This document shows, one piece after another, positions 38,883-47,868 of a stretch of DNA of 64,000 nt (the first letter of the stretch is position 1; each line of letters starts with the position of its first letter). The position numbers were made by a program, and so were the translations under genes. Under the pieces are notes generated by a model. That model was not told the origin of the DNA. It made no database searches and saw nothing but the letters and a program-made list of their open reading frames with translations. Source of the DNA: Yersinia rohdei ATCC 43380 (GTDB lineage Bacteria; Pseudomonadota; Gammaproteobacteria; Enterobacterales; Enterobacteriaceae); contig NZ_ACCD01000021.1 in assembly GCF_000173775.1 (NCBI RefSeq), positions 1 through 64,000 on the forward strand, in the 5' to 3' direction.

Positions 38883-38918
38883 GAATGACAACAATATTCA
38901 ACAGGTCAGGAAAACCCC

Positions 38919-39947
38919 ATGCCAACAATGCAAGAAGTGGCAAAAAAAGCCGGTGTATCAAAAGCCACTGTTTCACGTGTTTTGTCGGGCAAAGGTTATG
39001 TTAGTCCCGCGACTAAAGATCAGGTATTTAAAGCCATTGATGAGACGGGATATCGACCCAATTTGCTGGCTAGAAACTTGGCAACCAACAAATCTGAATG
39101 TATTGGTTTTGTCGTGACCAATACTTTGTATAGCGGTAGCTATTTTAATGAAATACTTTCTCAAGCGGCACAAAAATTAGAAAGTAATGGTCGTCAATTA
39201 GTGCTGGTTGATGGGAAACACAGCGCGCAAGAAGAACAAGAGGCAATTCAGTTTCTACTCGATCTACGTTGTGATGCAATCATAATCTATCCGCGTTTTT
39301 TAACTGTTGATGCTTTGGATCTTATTATTGATAAGTATAAGCAACCTATTATGGTGGTGAACAGAAAACTGCGGAAAAATCACAGCCATTGTATTTCCTG
39401 CGATCATAAAGGTTCTAGTTATAGTGCGACGCAATATCTTATTGAACACGGACATCAAGATATTGCATTTATTACTGGTTCACTTGATTCACCTACTGCT
39501 ATAGAGCGCCTTTCTGGTTACAAAGCTGCATTAATAGATTTTTCTTTACCCGTAAGAGATGAACTTATTGTTCAGGGGAAATGGACACCCACCAGTGGTG
39601 CGGCGGCAGTAGAACTTTTATTAACACATAAATCACCTTTTAGCGCTATTATCGCCAGCAATGATGATATGGCAATTGGGGCAATGAAAAAATTAAATGA
39701 ATCAGGAATTAATGTTCCTGAGGAGATATCGATCATTGGCTTCGATAATATTCTTATTGCACCTTTCTTGCTGCCTCCGTTATCCAGTATAAAAGATCCC
39801 GTTAGCGATATGATAAATGAAGTTATCAACCGGCTGATATCAATGTTGGATGGTGGATATTTATCAAACGAGAATACTTTCCAATCTGACCTCATTATTA
39901 GAGACTCTGTGGCTAATGGGCCTTTCTATCAGATTAAGGCTAAGTGA
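38919..39947 (+). CDS. ascG: AscG-like LacI-family repressor
   Basis: Repressor of 342 residues, strongly similar to E. coli AscG. The LacI helix-turn-helix is at the N-terminus (MQEVAKKAGVSKATVSRVLSGKGYVSPATKDQV) with the hinge YRPNLLARNLAT. The effector domain has LVDGKHSAQEEQEAIQFLLDLRCDAIIIYPRFL and IIASNDDMAIGAMK. In E. coli ascG diverges directly from ascFB; here the same orientation is kept but 3.6 kb of other DNA lies between them. An ERIC element sits 36 bp upstream. Confidence 0.92.
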   Translation: MPTMQEVAKKAGVSKATVSRVLSGKGYVSPATKDQVFKAIDETGYRPNLLARNLATNKSECIGFVVTNTLYSGSYFNEILSQAAQKLESNGRQLVLVDGKHSAQEEQEAIQFLLDLRCDAIIIYPRFLTVDALDLIIDKYKQPIMVVNRKLRKNHSHCISCDHKGSSYSATQYLIEHGHQDIAFITGSLDSPTAIERLSGYKAALIDFSLPVRDELIVQGKWTPTSGAAAVELLLTHKSPFSAIIASNDDMAIGAMKKLNESGINVPEEISIIGFDNILIAPFLLPPLSSIKDPVSDMINEVINRLISMLDGGYLSNENTFQSDLIIRDSVANGPFYQIKAK

Positions 39948-39956
39948 ATATCACAA

Positions 39957-39979
39957 AAAAGGAGCCAAAGACTCCTTTT
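39957..39979. terminator. Terminator between ascG and yceI
   Basis: An 8-bp stem (AAAAGGAG / CTCCTTTT) with a 7-nt loop gives T-runs on both strands, between the convergent ascG and yceI stops. Confidence 0.8.
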
Positions 39980-40008
39980 GATATTAACCGTGCTAATCTT
40001 TAATAACG

Positions 40009-40587
40009 TTATTTAGCCTGTACACCTTCAACTGACAGAATCAGTTCGACTTCCTGTGAAGCGGGGCCTAAATCTGTGGTGATATTAAAATCTTTCAACT
40101 TAATATTGCCGTTAGCTTCAAAACCGGCACGATAACCACCCCAAGGGTCTTTGCCCTGACCGGTCAATTGGCTTTCCAGAGTCACCGGCTTAGTCACCCC
40201 ATTTAAAGTCAGGTTACCGACTATGGTATAACCTTCGCCATTTTTCTTCACTTCAGTAGATTCAAATGTGGCCTGTGGGAATTTACTTACATTCAGGAAA
40301 TCTTTACTTCTTAAGTGTTTATCGCGTTCTGCATGGTTAGTATCTACACTGTTGGTGTTAATCACGACGTTAACTTTATCAGCAGCAGGATTTTTCTCAT
40401 CAAAAGTAAAAGAGCCATCAAAATCATTAAAGCTGCCGTATAACCAGCTATAGCCTAAGTGTTTAATCCGGAATTCGATAAAGGCATGTTGACCTTCTTT
40501 ATCGATTTTATAGTCGGCGGCTACGGCGCTACCTGCTGTAAACATCAGTGCACCTACAGTCAGGCCCAATAGGGTCTTATTAAACAT
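40009..40587 (-). CDS. yceI: YceI family periplasmic lipid-binding-type protein
   Basis: Periplasmic protein of 192 residues with a signal peptide ([19 protein letters not shown]) and the YceI lipocalin-like barrel. Recognisable segments are [53 protein letters not shown] and [17 protein letters not shown]. Family members bind isoprenoid-type lipids. It is the second gene after the cytochrome b561 gene, 23 bp downstream, an arrangement conserved in E. coli (yceJ-yceI). Confidence 0.94.
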   Translation of the reverse strand: MFNKTLLGLTVGALMFTAGSAVAADYKIDKEGQHAFIEFRIKHLGYSWLYGSFNDFDGSFTFDEKNPAADKVNVVINTNSVDTNHAERDKHLRSKDFLNVSKFPQATFESTEVKKNGEGYTIVGNLTLNGVTKPVTLESQLTGQGKDPWGGYRAGFEANGNIKLKDFNITTDLGPASQEVELILSVEGVQAK

Positions 40588-40610
40588 ACTTAACTCTCCA
40601 TAATAGTTGG

Positions 40611-41165
40611 TTAATCGGTGCTACGTCCCAGCATCCGTTTAAGGGTAATATCACCATCAATAAAGTGGTGTTTAATCGCGGCCAGTCCATGTAATAGTGA
40701 AAGTATTACCACAGCCCAAGCCAGATAAAGATGTATCATACCCGCTGTATCAGCTTGATCAGGTAAGTCGGTTAATGTCGCAGGTACAGAAAACCAGTTA
40801 AATACATTGATTGGTTGCCCGTCAGCTGTCGAGATTAAATAGCCACTGATCATAATGCTAAATAGCACAATATATAAAATCAGATGTGCCAATATCGCAC
40901 TAATTCGGGTAAAGCGGCTATAACTCAATAATGGTTTTGGTGGTGGTGAAATAAAGCGCCAAATCACGCGAAATATCATCACCGCAAAAAGAATACAACC
41001 GATACTTTTATGTATTTCAGGTGCTTGATGATACCAACCATCATAGTAGCCTAACGTCACCATCCATAATCCAAGAGCAAAGAGTGCATATACTGTTAAT
41101 GCTACCAACCAGTGGATACTAATAGTGACACACCCAAACTTATCCCTGGTATTTTTCCAAAGCAT
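40611..41165 (-). CDS. yceJ: YceJ, cytochrome b561 family protein
   Basis: Four-helix inner-membrane di-heme cytochrome b of 184 residues. Conserved histidine-containing helices include [45 protein letters not shown], and the C-terminal [26 protein letters not shown]. It probably shuttles electrons from quinol to a periplasmic partner; its link to YceI is by conserved gene pairing. Confidence 0.92.
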   Translation of the reverse strand: MLWKNTRDKFGCVTISIHWLVALTVYALFALGLWMVTLGYYDGWYHQAPEIHKSIGCILFAVMIFRVIWRFISPPPKPLLSYSRFTRISAILAHLILYIVLFSIMISGYLISTADGQPINVFNWFSVPATLTDLPDQADTAGMIHLYLAWAVVILSLLHGLAAIKHHFIDGDITLKRMLGRSTD

Positions 41166-41611
41166 AATGATTCCCTTTTGCTCAATTTATAGCGTAATAG
41201 TCAAACATTATGAAACATAAAATCAACACTTATTTGCTATAAGTTTTATTTCAATCACTGCCATCAATTATTTTGCAAAAGGTGCCAATTACTTGAACAA
41301 TATAATTGTTGGACTTTACTTAACCTGACATTAGTGCAGTAGACAAGCGAGGGAGTTCAGCGGAAATAAATGTCACTGGTTGATAAATTAGAGCAATTTT
41401 GCTGCGTTTTTTTTGTATTTTTAGGTATTACTCAGCGCGTCTATTCATTAGGATATTTCCTAATAAATAGGATTTTCACTGTTTACTAACCTATCATGGA
41501 CTTGCTGGGAGAAACGATTTTCATGATTTTCTTTTATCTTCAATATAAAGAGAATCCTTTCTCCCTTAGCCCACCCTTTCGCTGTGAGTGCCATTAATTA
41601 GCAATACGCAT
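41166..41611. other. Intergenic region upstream of yceJ, no gene
   Basis: A 446-bp AT-rich stretch between yceJ and the end of the Mla-like operon. No open frame, tRNA-like fold or known repeat was recognised. It should contain the yceJI promoter near 41166-41300 and the end of the Mla-like transcript. Confidence 0.5.
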
Positions 41612-42247
41612 TTACTGAGGAGACTGTTGTAGTGTCCAGTTCAGTACCTGAGTAGCCAATTGATTGCTCGCCAAGCCAAAAGCATCAATCACCTCATCCA
41701 TCTGCGAGCCTTTAATCGGCTGGCGGATTTCAAAATGACGGGTTGCAATAATTCTGCGGTCTGAAATTCTGACCAGACGGGCATCAAAGCGAATTAGCAC
41801 TTCACTGTTACCCGCGAGATAAACCCCCTGAAACGCCGATAAATCACCACTCAACTCGACATCCGCCTGCAGGCTGTCATCATCGCTGCTGACTGCGGGG
41901 ATGCGGCCATCCGTGCGGAATTCCTGAATCAGCCGGTTACGTACCAAAATGGGGGTGGGGTCAGTCCAGCGTGAGTTTTTATAGACCGCAATTTCCTGCC
42001 CTTCAGGTTGAACAGCAATACGTGAGCTATTAATGAATTGGTTAGTTGCCGGTTGCGAAACCCGCAGCGACCAATTGACGCTCTGCCCATGTGGCGCAGT
42101 GGTCGCCGCCGGTACCGGCAACAGATACACCTGAGAAACCGGTGCCGAGGGCAAAATGGTGCAAGCAGACAGCAACATCGCTAACATCGCCAACATCAGC
42201 AGCCAAGTACCACGGCCAGCAGAGCGCATTACCTTAAGAGATCTCAT
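41612..42247 (-). CDS. PqiC-like (DUF330/ABC auxiliary) lipoprotein
   Basis: Lipoprotein of 211 residues with a lipobox (LAMLLSACTILP) and the ABC-type transport auxiliary domain of the PqiC family (VYLLPVPA ... VNWSLRVSQPATNQFINSSRIAVQPEGQEIAVYKNSRWTDPTPILVRNRLIQEF). By analogy with PqiC it sits on the inner face of the outer membrane and docks an MCE protein. Its ATG overlaps the MCE gene stop by 4 nt. It is the last gene of a four-gene Mla-like operon. An internal ATG at 42229 is an alternative start. Confidence 0.88.
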   Translation of the reverse strand: MRSLKVMRSAGRGTWLLMLAMLAMLLSACTILPSAPVSQVYLLPVPAATTAPHGQSVNWSLRVSQPATNQFINSSRIAVQPEGQEIAVYKNSRWTDPTPILVRNRLIQEFRTDGRIPAVSSDDDSLQADVELSGDLSAFQGVYLAGNSEVLIRFDARLVRISDRRIIATRHFEIRQPIKGSQMDEVIDAFGLASNQLATQVLNWTLQQSPQ

Positions 42248-43185
42248 CGAGGCGTAAACTCCTGTGTTCTTTCACGGCCGCGCAGCAAGGCCGAGGGATT
42301 TTCTTCCAAACGAGAAACAGCAGCACGTAAGGTCGCTAATGTTCTGCGCAACTCATCAACAGCGGGCCCAAGTTCATTCATTCCTTGCATGCCATTGTTA
42401 AGTGAGGTTTTATTTTCATTAACCAGTTTATTGAGGATGACACTGGTATTTTGCAAAGAAGCCATTGTCTTCGCCGCATCATTCACCAGCTGTTTCCCCT
42501 GCCCATCCATTAGCCCATTAGCATTGCGTAGCAGGCGATTAGTTTGAGTCAGTGTCTCATTGGCTTGCTTACTGGCTTGCGCCAACTGCTGCAACAGGGT
42601 TCGAATGTCTTGGCGTTGGTCTGCCACCGTCTGGGTAATTAAGGCGAGATTATTCAAGGTAGTTATCAGGCGCTGCTGGTTATCCGGTTCCAGCAGTTGG
42701 TTAAGGCGCACCAGTACTTCATTGGCATTGCTCATAAAGTTCTCACCATTAGCCAACAACTGGCTCATCGGTGACGGAGTAGCAATAATGACCGGAATTT
42801 CGCCATCTTTACTTTCCAGTAAGGGGCTTGCTTGGCTGCTGCTACTGAATTGAATGTTTGACGTCCCGGTGATACCGGCCACCGTCAGGCGGGCTTGGGT
42901 ATCTTCGCGGATAGGTGTGGAGGCCGACACACGCACTCGCGCCCAAACTTGGGTGGGGTTATCGGTGTCTAACCGCAATTGAGTCACTTCACCGACCCGA
43001 ATGCCGCTGTATTGCACGGTACTCCCCTGCGATAAGCCACTCACCGGCTCATTGAAGACAATATCGTACAATCTGAACTGGCGATCAGTGCCGGCACCGG
43101 TCAGCCACAGGCAGAATAATAATGCGGCACTGACCACAATGAGGGTGAACAACCCAATGACAACATGATGAGCACGGGTTTCCAT
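42244..43185 (-). CDS. MlaD/MCE-domain lipid transport protein
   Basis: Periplasmic, inner-membrane-anchored MCE protein of 313 residues. One transmembrane helix (HHVVIGLFTLIVVSAALLFCLWL) is followed by a single MCE domain (residues about 40-120, with VSGLSQGSTVQYSGIRVGEV and GITGTSNIQF), then a long helical or coiled-coil tail rich in Gln, Asn and Leu. That tail could form the channel or needle seen in larger MCE proteins. It starts at the base after the ATPase stop, so the genes are coupled. Confidence 0.92.
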   Translation of the reverse strand: METRAHHVVIGLFTLIVVSAALLFCLWLTGAGTDRQFRLYDIVFNEPVSGLSQGSTVQYSGIRVGEVTQLRLDTDNPTQVWARVRVSASTPIREDTQARLTVAGITGTSNIQFSSSSQASPLLESKDGEIPVIIATPSPMSQLLANGENFMSNANEVLVRLNQLLEPDNQQRLITTLNNLALITQTVADQRQDIRTLLQQLAQASKQANETLTQTNRLLRNANGLMDGQGKQLVNDAAKTMASLQNTSVILNKLVNENKTSLNNGMQGMNELGPAVDELRRTLATLRAAVSRLEENPSALLRGRERTQEFTPR

Positions 43186-44055
43186 TTACAACCTCTCTTC
43201 ACTATTCGTCGTTGCCGCTGCCTGATAAGCAGCTCGCCCACGTGGGCCATGAAAATACGCTTGGATCCAATCATCATTGGTCTGCGCGACTTTATCCAGG
43301 GTATCCACCACCAGCACTTTCTTTTGTGAAAGCACAGCAACCCGGTCACACAAGGTATAGAGCGTGTCCAAGTCATGTGTTACCAAAAATACCGTCAAAT
43401 TGAGTGCATCACGCAAGGTGCGGATTAAACTGTCAAAGGCTGCCGCGCCAATGGGATCCAGGCCAGCCGTCGGTTCATCAAGAAACAAGATATCCGGATC
43501 CAAAGCCAGCGCTCGGGCAAGTGCTACGCGCTTAACCATCCCCCCTGACAATGAGGCCGGATATTTACTGCCCGCCCCTGGCGGTAACCCCGCCAATGCC
43601 AGCTTCACCTGTGCCAGGCGCTCGGCCTCGGCGCGTGGTAAACCGGCATTTTCGATTAATGGCAATGCTACGTTTTCGGTTACTGTCAGAGAACTGAATA
43701 ATGCACCTCGTTGAAACAATACGCCAAATCGCCGCTCAACCCGAGATCGTGCCAGGCCCGATAATGCCATTAAATCTTGCCCAAACACATGAATATGGCC
43801 ATCGGTTGGCCGGCGCAATCCTACAATGCTGCGCAGCAGCACAGATTTACCGGTACCCGAGCCCCCCACCACACCGAGAACTTCACCGCGCTGAACATCC
43901 AGATCCAAGTCTTGGTGCACACATTGTTTACCAAAACAGTTCACCAGATGGCGAATTTGAATAATGGCTTCTGGTGGCTTAATAATAGCTTCTTGGGTCT
44001 TAATAATGGTTTCTGACACCTTAATAATAGGTTCTTGTGGCATGTGGCTCACCAT
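43186..44055 (-). CDS. MlaF-like ABC ATPase with N-terminal heptad repeat
   Basis: ATP-binding subunit of the second Mla-like system, 289 residues. Walker A is GGSGTGKSVLLRSI, the signature [17 protein letters not shown], Walker B ILFLDEPTAGLD, and the switch His is in FLVTHDLD. Residues 8-35 are four tandem 7-residue repeats of the form E-x-I-I-K/Q-x-x, encoded by four 21-bp repeats, absent from normal MlaF. The start at 44055 lies 7 nt inside the permease gene and has GGAA upstream; ATG 44043 is an alternative that keeps all repeats. Confidence 0.9.
   Translation of the reverse strand: MVSHMPQEPIIKVSETIIKTQEAIIKPPEAIIQIRHLVNCFGKQCVHQDLDLDVQRGEVLGVVGGSGTGKSVLLRSIVGLRRPTDGHIHVFGQDLMALSGLARSRVERRFGVLFQRGALFSSLTVTENVALPLIENAGLPRAEAERLAQVKLALAGLPPGAGSKYPASLSGGMVKRVALARALALDPDILFLDEPTAGLDPIGAAAFDSLIRTLRDALNLTVFLVTHDLDTLYTLCDRVAVLSQKKVLVVDTLDKVAQTNDDWIQAYFHGPRGRAAYQAAATTNSEERL
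43951..44034 (-). repeat. Four 21-bp tandem repeats inside the ATPase gene
   Basis: Four consecutive 21-bp units of the form AATAAT-G-TTCT-n-CTT (plus strand) encode E-x-I-I-K-type heptads at the N-terminus of the ATPase. Because the unit is a multiple of three, copy number could change without a frameshift. Confidence 0.85.
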
Positions 44056-45194
44056 CCCATTTCCATGAAAAATAGCGCCGCAATGGCATCAAGCAGGATC
44101 ACCACAAAAATCGATTGCACCACACTGGTGGTGGTGTGCTCCCCCACAGATTCCGCACTGCCAGTGACTTTAAACCCCTCCAGACAGCCGATGATGGCTA
44201 TCAGGAAGGCGAAAATAGGGGCTTTACTTATGCCCACCAAAAAATGCTGTAATCCGTTACTGTTTTGCATAATTGACAAAAACATAGTCGGCGAAATATT
44301 GAGCTCAAGAGCGCAGACCACCATCCCGCCGAAAATACCGCAAACCATGCCAATAAATGTCAGCATGGGTAATGAAATCAACAGTGCTAAGACCCGAGGC
44401 AGCACCAGCAATTCAACCGGATTCAGCCCCAAGGTTTGGATGGCGTCAATTTCCTCATTGGCTTTCATCAACCCGATTTCAGCAGTAAAGGCACTGGCGG
44501 TGCGCCCGGCCATTAAAATGGCAGTCAGCAGTACCGCAAACTCACGCAGGAAAGAAAACACCACCAGATCGACCGTAAAAATACCCGCGCCGAAGGTGGT
44601 CAATACCGTGGCACCAAGGAAAGCAATAACCGCCCCGACCAAAAACGTCAGCAGCATAATGATAGGAACCGCATTCAGACCAATTTGCTGAACATTGGCA
44701 ATCAGCGAAGTCACTCGCCAGCGGGAGGGCCGAAAAAGCGTGCCCAGCAGAGTCTCAAGAGTTAGGCCAACAAACCCGAGTAACGATTTGATATCTTGCC
44801 ATAAATTGTCCACCGTGCGGCCGGTGCCGGCCAATAATTCAAGCCAAAATGCGGGCGGCTTTTCGGTTGATTCGGGTTCTATATTGGGTAAAACCTGGCT
44901 CACGGTTTCTAATAACACGCGCCGTTCTTGCGGCAAATTGGGCGCAAGTTCACGAAGATGACTGATACGTTCTTCACCGAGAAGCACTGCCAGCAAAGCC
45001 GCGCCCGCGGTATCCAAAGCACCTAATTGGTTGAGATCAAACACCACCCCGTGGGGCAGATTGGCGCGCAATTGTGCCACTTGGGGCTCCAACTCGCGGT
45101 AATGCACCAGCACCCAATCCCCTTTGGCCGAGACCCGGACAGGTTGAGCTGAACTGTCGATATCGAGTTGTGCTGTGGACTGCCGCTCTGTCAT
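44049..45194 (-). CDS. MlaE-like permease with N-terminal STAS domain
   Basis: Inner-membrane permease of 381 residues and first gene of the operon. The N-terminal about 100 residues form a STAS domain (VLVHYRELEPQVAQLRANLPHGVVFDLNQLGALDTAGAALLAVLLGE), a role that MlaB fills as a separate protein in the classical system. The C-terminal MlaE domain has VAEIGLMKANEEIDAIQTLGLNPVELLVLPRVLALLISLPMLT-type signature, five membrane helices and a conserved ADV-like start. Fused STAS-MlaE proteins exist in other proteobacteria. The lipid cargo is unknown. Confidence 0.9.
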   Translation of the reverse strand: MTERQSTAQLDIDSSAQPVRVSAKGDWVLVHYRELEPQVAQLRANLPHGVVFDLNQLGALDTAGAALLAVLLGEERISHLRELAPNLPQERRVLLETVSQVLPNIEPESTEKPPAFWLELLAGTGRTVDNLWQDIKSLLGFVGLTLETLLGTLFRPSRWRVTSLIANVQQIGLNAVPIIMLLTFLVGAVIAFLGATVLTTFGAGIFTVDLVVFSFLREFAVLLTAILMAGRTASAFTAEIGLMKANEEIDAIQTLGLNPVELLVLPRVLALLISLPMLTFIGMVCGIFGGMVVCALELNISPTMFLSIMQNSNGLQHFLVGISKAPIFAFLIAIIGCLEGFKVTGSAESVGEHTTTSVVQSIFVVILLDAIAALFFMEMGW

Positions 45195-45270
45195 AGAGAA
45201 AGCCTTACTCTTTATTGGAATACCGTTTTGACATCATCAACATATCAAAATCCAAGTCACTACCTTAACT

Positions 45271-45401
45271 ATACCCAATAGATGCCGAACTGCAGGCCGA
45301 CGGCATATAAATAAATCCAAGGAGTTGAGATAACTCAATGACTTGTTACAGTGATAACCGCCAACACCCCTGCATTTTAAAAGATGCAGCTTATAGGTAT
45401 A
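45271..45401. repeat. ERIC element (diverged)
   Basis: ATACCC and GGTATA ends enclose TGCAGGC-GGC, AATAAATCCAAGGAG and CCAACACCCCTGCA motifs in ERIC order. The element is about 131 bp and more diverged than the copy at 38757. It lies between the Mla-like operon promoter and the smvA stop. Confidence 0.75.
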
Positions 45402-45471
45402 TCACACAGTTCACTAACAGTGATGACTAAAAAGTAAGGACTTAATTACCAGATTATCTATTTACTTCAGA

Positions 45472-47004
45472 TTAACTCTCTGACAGTTTATCCGCGATGC
45501 CATGCCCTGGGGCATTCCCCCATGATGACCGGCTTTTCCCCGGCATAGAGAACCACACCAGGATGGCAAGCAGGATAAGCAACCCACTGGCAGTGCCTAA
45601 GACCAAACTGTGCGAGGTCGAAAAGGCCAGTTTAGCACTGGCGAGTAAAGCCGTATCTCCACCGAGGCTATTCGCCACCTGAATGGTTTCACTGATAGAC
45701 GCGCTCGCCTGTTGAGTTAAGTTGGCGGGTAAATCCTGCGGTAACAGGATGGAGGCGGTATAAGCCCGTGAGAGCATCAAACCAAAAATAGCAACGCCCA
45801 ACCCCGCGCCCAGTTCATACGCCATACCTTCCACAGCCCCTGCTGCACCGGCTTTTTCCGGTGGCGCGGCACTCATAATCGCCGCCGTAGAGGCCAATAG
45901 TGACGCTTCAATACTAAAGCCGAGTAATATCATCCATCCCCATGCCAGATAAATTTGTGTGGCAAAATCCGTGTAGGCGAGGCCTAAAAAACTCATTGAA
46001 CTCAAGGCAATACCGGCACTGGCTACAGTGCGCAATCCCAATCTGGCGACTAGCCATCCAGAAAGCGGCCCACTGACACCACTGGCAATCATTAATGGCA
46101 GCAAAAAGATGCCCGCTTCAAGTGGCGTTTTCCCTAAGACAAACTGTAACTCTTGAGTGAGGAGTAATTCAAAACCCACCAGCGTTATCATTGCCGTCAT
46201 TGCCATTGCCATGCCGACCGCAATCACCCGCTGGCTTATCAAACGAAAATCTATCATCGGCGCTGAGGTGGATAACTGATGGCGAACAAATGCCAATAAC
46301 ATCACCCCGCCCAAGATGGCCGTCAGCCCAGTCATCACTGGCTCACTCCCCCCGCGTAACCCGGTTTTGGCCGCATAAACCAGCAGCAGAATCGCCGTCA
46401 CCAAGACCAGCGCCGGGGCTAATTTCCACGTCTGCTCCGTTCGCATCGGCTGATGAGGAATAACTAACAGTGTCGCAATCACCACGGCAATGATAATGGG
46501 GATATTAATCAGGAACACTGACCCCCAGTAGAAATACTCCATTAACAGCCCGCCCACCAGTGGCCCCATTGCCGCCCCCATAGTGCCAATGGCGACCCAA
46601 ATACCCAGTGCCATCGCACGCTCGCGTTCATCGTTAAAAATATGACGCACCGCCGACAACGTTGCGGGCAAGATCATTGCTGCGCCAACCGCCAAAAGGG
46701 CCCGCGCAGCAATCAGTGCCGCCACCGAAGGTGCCAAAGCTGCCGCCAATGACGCCAGGCCGAACAGCACCGACCCCAACAAAGCCAGCAGTTTGAAGCC
46801 AATACGATCCCCCAACGCCCCCATTGGCAGCAACAAACAGGCCATCACCAAGGAGTAAATATCAATTATCCACAGCAACTCACTGCCGGTCGCAGACAGG
46901 GCAATTCCCAGCCGAGGGGCCGCCACATGCAGCACCGTCGCATCAATAGAAACAGGGAGATACATCAGAATAATAACGTAGAAAATCATCCACTTTTTAG
47001 ACAT
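45472..47004 (-). CDS. smvA: SmvA-like MFS multidrug efflux pump (DHA2 family)
   Basis: Fourteen-helix drug:proton antiporter of 510 residues. The start MSKKWMIFYVIILMYLPVSIDATVLHVAAPRLG and ELLWIIDIYSLVMACLLLPMGALGDRIGFK closely match Salmonella SmvA, which exports methyl viologen, acridines and cationic biocides. Motif C (IGTMGAAMGPLVGGLLMEYFYWGSVFLINIP) is present. The ATG at 47004 is selected; upstream frame extension would run through the operator. It diverges from smvR. Confidence 0.92.
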   Translation of the reverse strand: MSKKWMIFYVIILMYLPVSIDATVLHVAAPRLGIALSATGSELLWIIDIYSLVMACLLLPMGALGDRIGFKLLALLGSVLFGLASLAAALAPSVAALIAARALLAVGAAMILPATLSAVRHIFNDERERAMALGIWVAIGTMGAAMGPLVGGLLMEYFYWGSVFLINIPIIIAVVIATLLVIPHQPMRTEQTWKLAPALVLVTAILLLVYAAKTGLRGGSEPVMTGLTAILGGVMLLAFVRHQLSTSAPMIDFRLISQRVIAVGMAMAMTAMITLVGFELLLTQELQFVLGKTPLEAGIFLLPLMIASGVSGPLSGWLVARLGLRTVASAGIALSSMSFLGLAYTDFATQIYLAWGWMILLGFSIEASLLASTAAIMSAAPPEKAGAAGAVEGMAYELGAGLGVAIFGLMLSRAYTASILLPQDLPANLTQQASASISETIQVANSLGGDTALLASAKLAFSTSHSLVLGTASGLLILLAILVWFSMPGKSRSSWGNAPGHGIADKLSES

Positions 47005-47036
47005 ACAGACACGCTCAAATAGGGTATATATCAGTG

Positions 47037-47052
47037 TTGAACACTTGTTCAA
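47037..47052. promoter_or_regulatory. Probable SmvR operator
   Basis: TTGAACACTTGTTCAA is an inverted repeat with perfect 7-bp arms and a 2-bp centre. It lies in the 134-bp divergent region, 33 bp upstream of smvA and 87 bp upstream of smvR, a typical place for a TetR-family operator controlling both genes. Confidence 0.7.
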
Positions 47053-47138
47053 TATTGCGATAATAGCGGAAAGTTGAACTAGCGTCCAATTCATCACATA
47101 ATGGCGAAAACATCCGTGAACCCGTTAAAGGAGTCTTT

Positions 47139-47735
47139 TTGGCCTATTTAAACCGTGAAGAGCGGCATGACACTATTTTACAGGCGGCGATGCGCGTGGC
47201 GATAACCGAAGGGATGACCGCCACCACCGTGCGCCGGGTGGCCAGTGAAGCCGGTGTTGCTGTTGGGCAAGTTCATCACCACTTTACCTCGGTGTCACAG
47301 CTGCGGGCGGAGGTGTTTCTGTTAATAGTGAAACACTCTTTAGCCACCTTTAGGCTAAACAGTGAGAATTTACCCGCCCGTGAGCGGCTGGTACAGGTGC
47401 TGGGTTACCCGCAAGATGAAGCCTGTCAACAAGAGACCCGGCTGTGGAATGAAGTTTCCATACTGGCGGAGCGGGATAACCTGATTAAACAGGCTTATGC
47501 CGCCTCCATGACTGACTGGCATCAGGCCACGGTAGATGTCATTACTTCAGGGGTAGCTGGCCATGAATTCCGCTCAGATATCAATGCCAGTGATGTAGCA
47601 TGGCGTTTGATTGGGCTGGTATGTGGTTTGGATGGGCTAACCCAATTTACCGAATTAGGTTTTTCGCAAGCAGAAATACTGCGCCATTTGGCGGCGGCCA
47701 TGCACACCGAATTACTCGAAAATCCATTAATGTAA
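47139..47735 (+). CDS. smvR: SmvR-like TetR-family repressor
   Basis: Repressor of 198 residues adjacent to and divergent from smvA. The N-terminal TetR helix-turn-helix (RHDTILQAAMRVAITEGMTATTVRRVASEAGVAVGQVHHHF) is clear, followed by the ligand domain. The start codon is TTG: AAAGGAG lies 5 nt upstream, no in-frame ATG is nearby, and the residues after the TTG (AYLNREERHDTILQAAM) match SmvR homologues. A cationic biocide effector is inferred from the family. Confidence 0.88.
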   Translation: MAYLNREERHDTILQAAMRVAITEGMTATTVRRVASEAGVAVGQVHHHFTSVSQLRAEVFLLIVKHSLATFRLNSENLPARERLVQVLGYPQDEACQQETRLWNEVSILAERDNLIKQAYAASMTDWHQATVDVITSGVAGHEFRSDINASDVAWRLIGLVCGLDGLTQFTELGFSQAEILRHLAAAMHTELLENPLM

Positions 47736-47868
47736 CTGCACACCTGCCGCTGCCGGTATCTCACTGTGGCAGTTTTTGCCGCAGATACCGACTATAATGG
47801 CTATTTACCCCACCCAATCCCCCCAAATTTATTTATCTGGCACTGGGGATACTTTGCTTTGGGAAATT

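Noticed and set aside
44035-44691. 218-codon plus-strand frame opposite the Mla-like permease
   Set aside because: Shadow of the STAS-MlaE gene; composition is Ser/Thr/Lys-rich as expected from antisense of hydrophobic codons.
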